Source of the DNA: DASQPR01 sp963724705
Lineage (GTDB): Bacteria; Actinomycetota; Actinomycetes; Mycobacteriales; Micromonosporaceae
Length of the DNA stretch: 64,000 nt
Direction: 5' to 3'
Assembly: GCA_963724705.1 (NCBI GenBank)
Contig: CAVRVS010000001.1
Location: 496,001 to 560,000 of the forward strand
Below the pieces are notes generated by a model. The model did no database searches. It was given only the letters and a program-made list of their open reading frames with translations, and was not told the origin of the DNA. Position 1 is the first letter of the stretch. The number at the start of each line of letters is the position of its first letter. The translations under genes were made by a program, and so were the position numbers. Below, piece by piece: positions 62,299-64,000 of this stretch.

Positions 62299-62460
62299 CG
62301 CCTGCGAGGTGAGCTGTCGGGTTCGGGCGCGAAGGTTGCCCGGCCGGGTTGCCCCGGCTTCACCCCAAGGCACCGCGATGCGGTGCCGTCTAGGGTTCCC
62401 CCACTCCTGTCCTTGTTCATTTCCTGGGGGCGCACCACCCGGTGGACAGGACTCGGCGTA
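62299..62460 (-). ncRNA. c-di-AMP riboswitch (ydaO/yuaA class)
   Basis: Leader RNA on the minus strand. Consensus pieces are present in order: CGCCGAGTCCTGTCC, CAGGAAATGAACAAGGACAG, GAGTGGGGGAACC, TTGGGGTGAAGCCGGGGC, CCGGGCAACC and CCCGAACCCGACAGCTCACC, ending TCGCAGGCG. P1 forms from CGCC (62455-62458) and GGCG (62299-62302). Binding of c-di-AMP normally turns expression down in this class. The 3' edge is very close to the ribosome site of the beta-helix gene, so translational control is likely. In actinobacteria these sit before cell-wall-active secreted proteins. Confidence 0.9.
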
Positions 62461-62966
62461 TCCGGGAGGCGCGGCCGGCCCTGTTCAGCCAGCACATCTT
62501 GATAACACAACGTGTCGATCATGAATCGGTCACGCGATGCTCGGGCCTGGGACCGATAGGTCACCAGAGCCGCTAACCGCCCGATATGCGATCACATATG
62601 GTGCCGGCGCTGCTACGCGGCGCTTAGGTGGACTCGCAATCCGACGTGACGCGAGTCACAAAGACACCCGAACGAATGACGATCTCCTCGGGCGATCGGC
62701 GGTCGGCCGAACGCGGCTGCCGACCCGCCAGCCCTCCGCGCGGCCGCTCTCTCACGCAGGTCAGCAGGCCGGATCATGTCCGCGACCCACTGTTGCCGTC
62801 GATATCCGTCCGTCCCGCCCGCGCGGACCGGAGGCGCTAGACAGTCCGCCCAACGCTGCTCACAAGCGAAGGTTGCGCGGCTCGGCCTTGGCGTGATTCC
62901 GCTCGCGGAGGGCGAGTGCTCGCGGACGGCCGCAGCGGCACGAACGGTGTTTCGGTGAACGGTCCG
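62461..62966. other. Intergenic region upstream of the riboswitch
   Basis: Must hold the promoter for the riboswitch transcript and the end of the MFS gene. I see no gene or further structured RNA. Confidence 0.4.
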
Positions 62967-64000
62967 TTAACGCTGCGTGGCGGTCGCGACTTCCTCGCGG
63001 TCGGCGCGCGACGGCGTGCGGACGGTTGAGCGGACGGCGGCGTATCCCAGCCCCGCCGCGACCAGGGCGGTGGCCGCCAGTGCGCCGTCGGTGACTGCGA
63101 AGGCGTGAGTCGCCGAGGAGGCGCCGATGCGACCCCCGACGACGGCGAGATAAGCAGTGCCGAACGTTGCCACACCGACCACCGCAGAGACCTGCGCAGT
63201 CGTCGTGACCAGGCCGCTGAGGTCCGCGGCGAACCGGGGCGGCACGGCTGCGCTGAGGTGGGCAAGCGTCGCGCTGAAGCTACATCCGAGCCCCAATCCG
63301 CCAAGCCCGAGCGTCGCGACCAGCAGCGGGCCGGACGGCTGCCCCGCGATCGCGAGCGACGCGTACGCGCCGGCTAGGAGAAGACACCCGGCGGGAACGA
63401 GGTATGGCACGAGCCTCGACGGGAAGCGGCGAAGAACCGGCCCAGCTGCCCCGAACGCAGCCACCCACGACACCAGGGCGAGACCGGAGAACAACGCGCT
63501 ATGCCCGAGCCCCCGCTGTAGATACAGCGCAAGCACGAACAGCAAAGAAAAGTACGTGCTGCTCGCAGCCGCGTTCGACAGCAACGCCTGCCATACCGGC
63601 CTGGTCAGGATGGACAGGTTGACGAGCGGATGGCGGCCATGTGCCACAACGGCTCGTTCGGCGGAGATGAAGGCGGCCACGGCGAGACCGCTCGCCGGTA
63701 GGCAGATCCACACCCACAGCGGCCAGTGCAGATCGCGACCGAGAATCAGGGGCAGCACGATGAGCATGACTGTCGCCGACAGCGTTGCCACGCCCGCGAC
63801 GTCCAGCCGGTCGGGCCGGCGTTCTCTGTCCGGCGGCAGCAGTTTCGAGGCAGCGGCCAGCAGCACGATCCCAATCGGCACGTTGATGAGGAACACAGGT
63901 CGCCAGGTGGTGTGGAACAGGTCAGCCCAGACCAGCACGCCGCCGAGTATTTGACCAACGACCGCGCCACCGGATAGAGCGGCCGCGTACCAGCCAAGCG
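62967..64000 (-). CDS. MFS transporter, DHA2 (14-helix) type, 5' truncated by the window edge
   Basis: Drug/metabolite exporter. The visible part (about 344 residues) begins LGWYAAALSGGAVVGQILGG, then RPVFLINVPIGIVLLAAASK, a strong DHA2 signature, followed by about nine membrane helices and ARFAADLSGLVTT-type late loops (FAADLSGLVTTTAQVSAVVG). The frame is open to the right edge, so the start lies outside the window. Substrate unknown; the family exports antibiotics and dyes. The stop TAA is at 62967-62969. Confidence 0.9.
   Translation of the reverse strand, partial: LGWYAAALSGGAVVGQILGGVLVWADLFHTTWRPVFLINVPIGIVLLAAASKLLPPDRERRPDRLDVAGVATLSATVMLIVLPLILGRDLHWPLWVWICLPASGLAVAAFISAERAVVAHGRHPLVNLSILTRPVWQALLSNAAASSTYFSLLFVLALYLQRGLGHSALFSGLALVSWVAAFGAAGPVLRRFPSRLVPYLVPAGCLLLAGAYASLAIAGQPSGPLLVATLGLGGLGLGCSFSATLAHLSAAVPPRFAADLSGLVTTTAQVSAVVGVATFGTAYLAVVGGRIGASSATHAFAVTDGALAATALVAAGLGYAAVRSTVRTPSRADREEVATATQR

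Overview
The window is high-GC bacterial DNA with dense coding on both strands, frequent GTG starts, GTGA/ATGA stop-start overlaps and gene families typical of Actinomycetota: a mycobacterial-type Nif3, zinc-ribbon and RNase H/phosphatase trio, an XRE-TPR regulator facing a small Prim-Pol-like protein, DUF3140, a Scy/DivIVA-like coiled-coil protein, and an actinobacterial RNase P RNA and c-di-AMP riboswitch. I cannot name a genus. It reads as ordinary chromosome. I see no prophage, insertion sequence, CRISPR array or tRNA.

Layout. 1-4.3 kb: end of nadE, a TetR gene facing a small P-loop kinase gene, panB and a nucleotidyltransferase. 4.3-9.9 kb, minus strand: a histone H1-like repeat protein, an RNB exoribonuclease, an acyl-CoA synthetase and a BtuF-like binding protein. 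The last three are interrupted by five +1 frameshifts, which are either assembly errors or real decay. 10.5-13 kb: GntR, GNAT, a proline-rich orphan and a bulb-lectin protein. 13.5-17.1 kb: a solo solute-binding lipoprotein, a DHFR-family, YCII and sigma cluster whose last two members are broken, and the RNase P RNA gene rnpB. 17.2-25.4 kb: methyltransferase, TauE/SafE and ArsB-like transporters, succinate-semialdehyde dehydrogenase, DUF3140, an EamA exporter and an OafA-SGNH acyltransferase. 25.4-28 kb: two DUF4190-like membrane proteins, one with a tandem repeat. 28.2-34 kb: the RNase H/phosphatase, zinc-ribbon and Nif3 operon, a flavoprotein, and the XRE/Prim-Pol pair. 34.4-38.5 kb: a LapA-like protein and a large secreted subtilase lacking the usual histidine motif. 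39-43.4 kb: two tandem lipoproteins, a small protein, and a LacI regulator with a GH13 glucosidase. 43.4-50.7 kb: methyltransferase, membrane protein, GGDEF-EAL protein, SMP-30-like secreted protein and an aldo/keto reductase.

50.9-56.9 kb is a regulatory and envelope block on the plus strand: sigma factor, coupled membrane protein, STAS antagonist, Ser/Thr kinase, small membrane protein, and a NodB deacetylase fused to a processive GT2 glycosyltransferase. 57-64 kb: a secreted-repeat lipoprotein, a DivIVA/Scy-like protein, a divergent IscA-type Fe-S protein, a beta-helix protein behind a c-di-AMP riboswitch, and a truncated MFS transporter. The cell-envelope theme (polysaccharide synthesis, second messengers, polar scaffold) dominates the last 18 kb.
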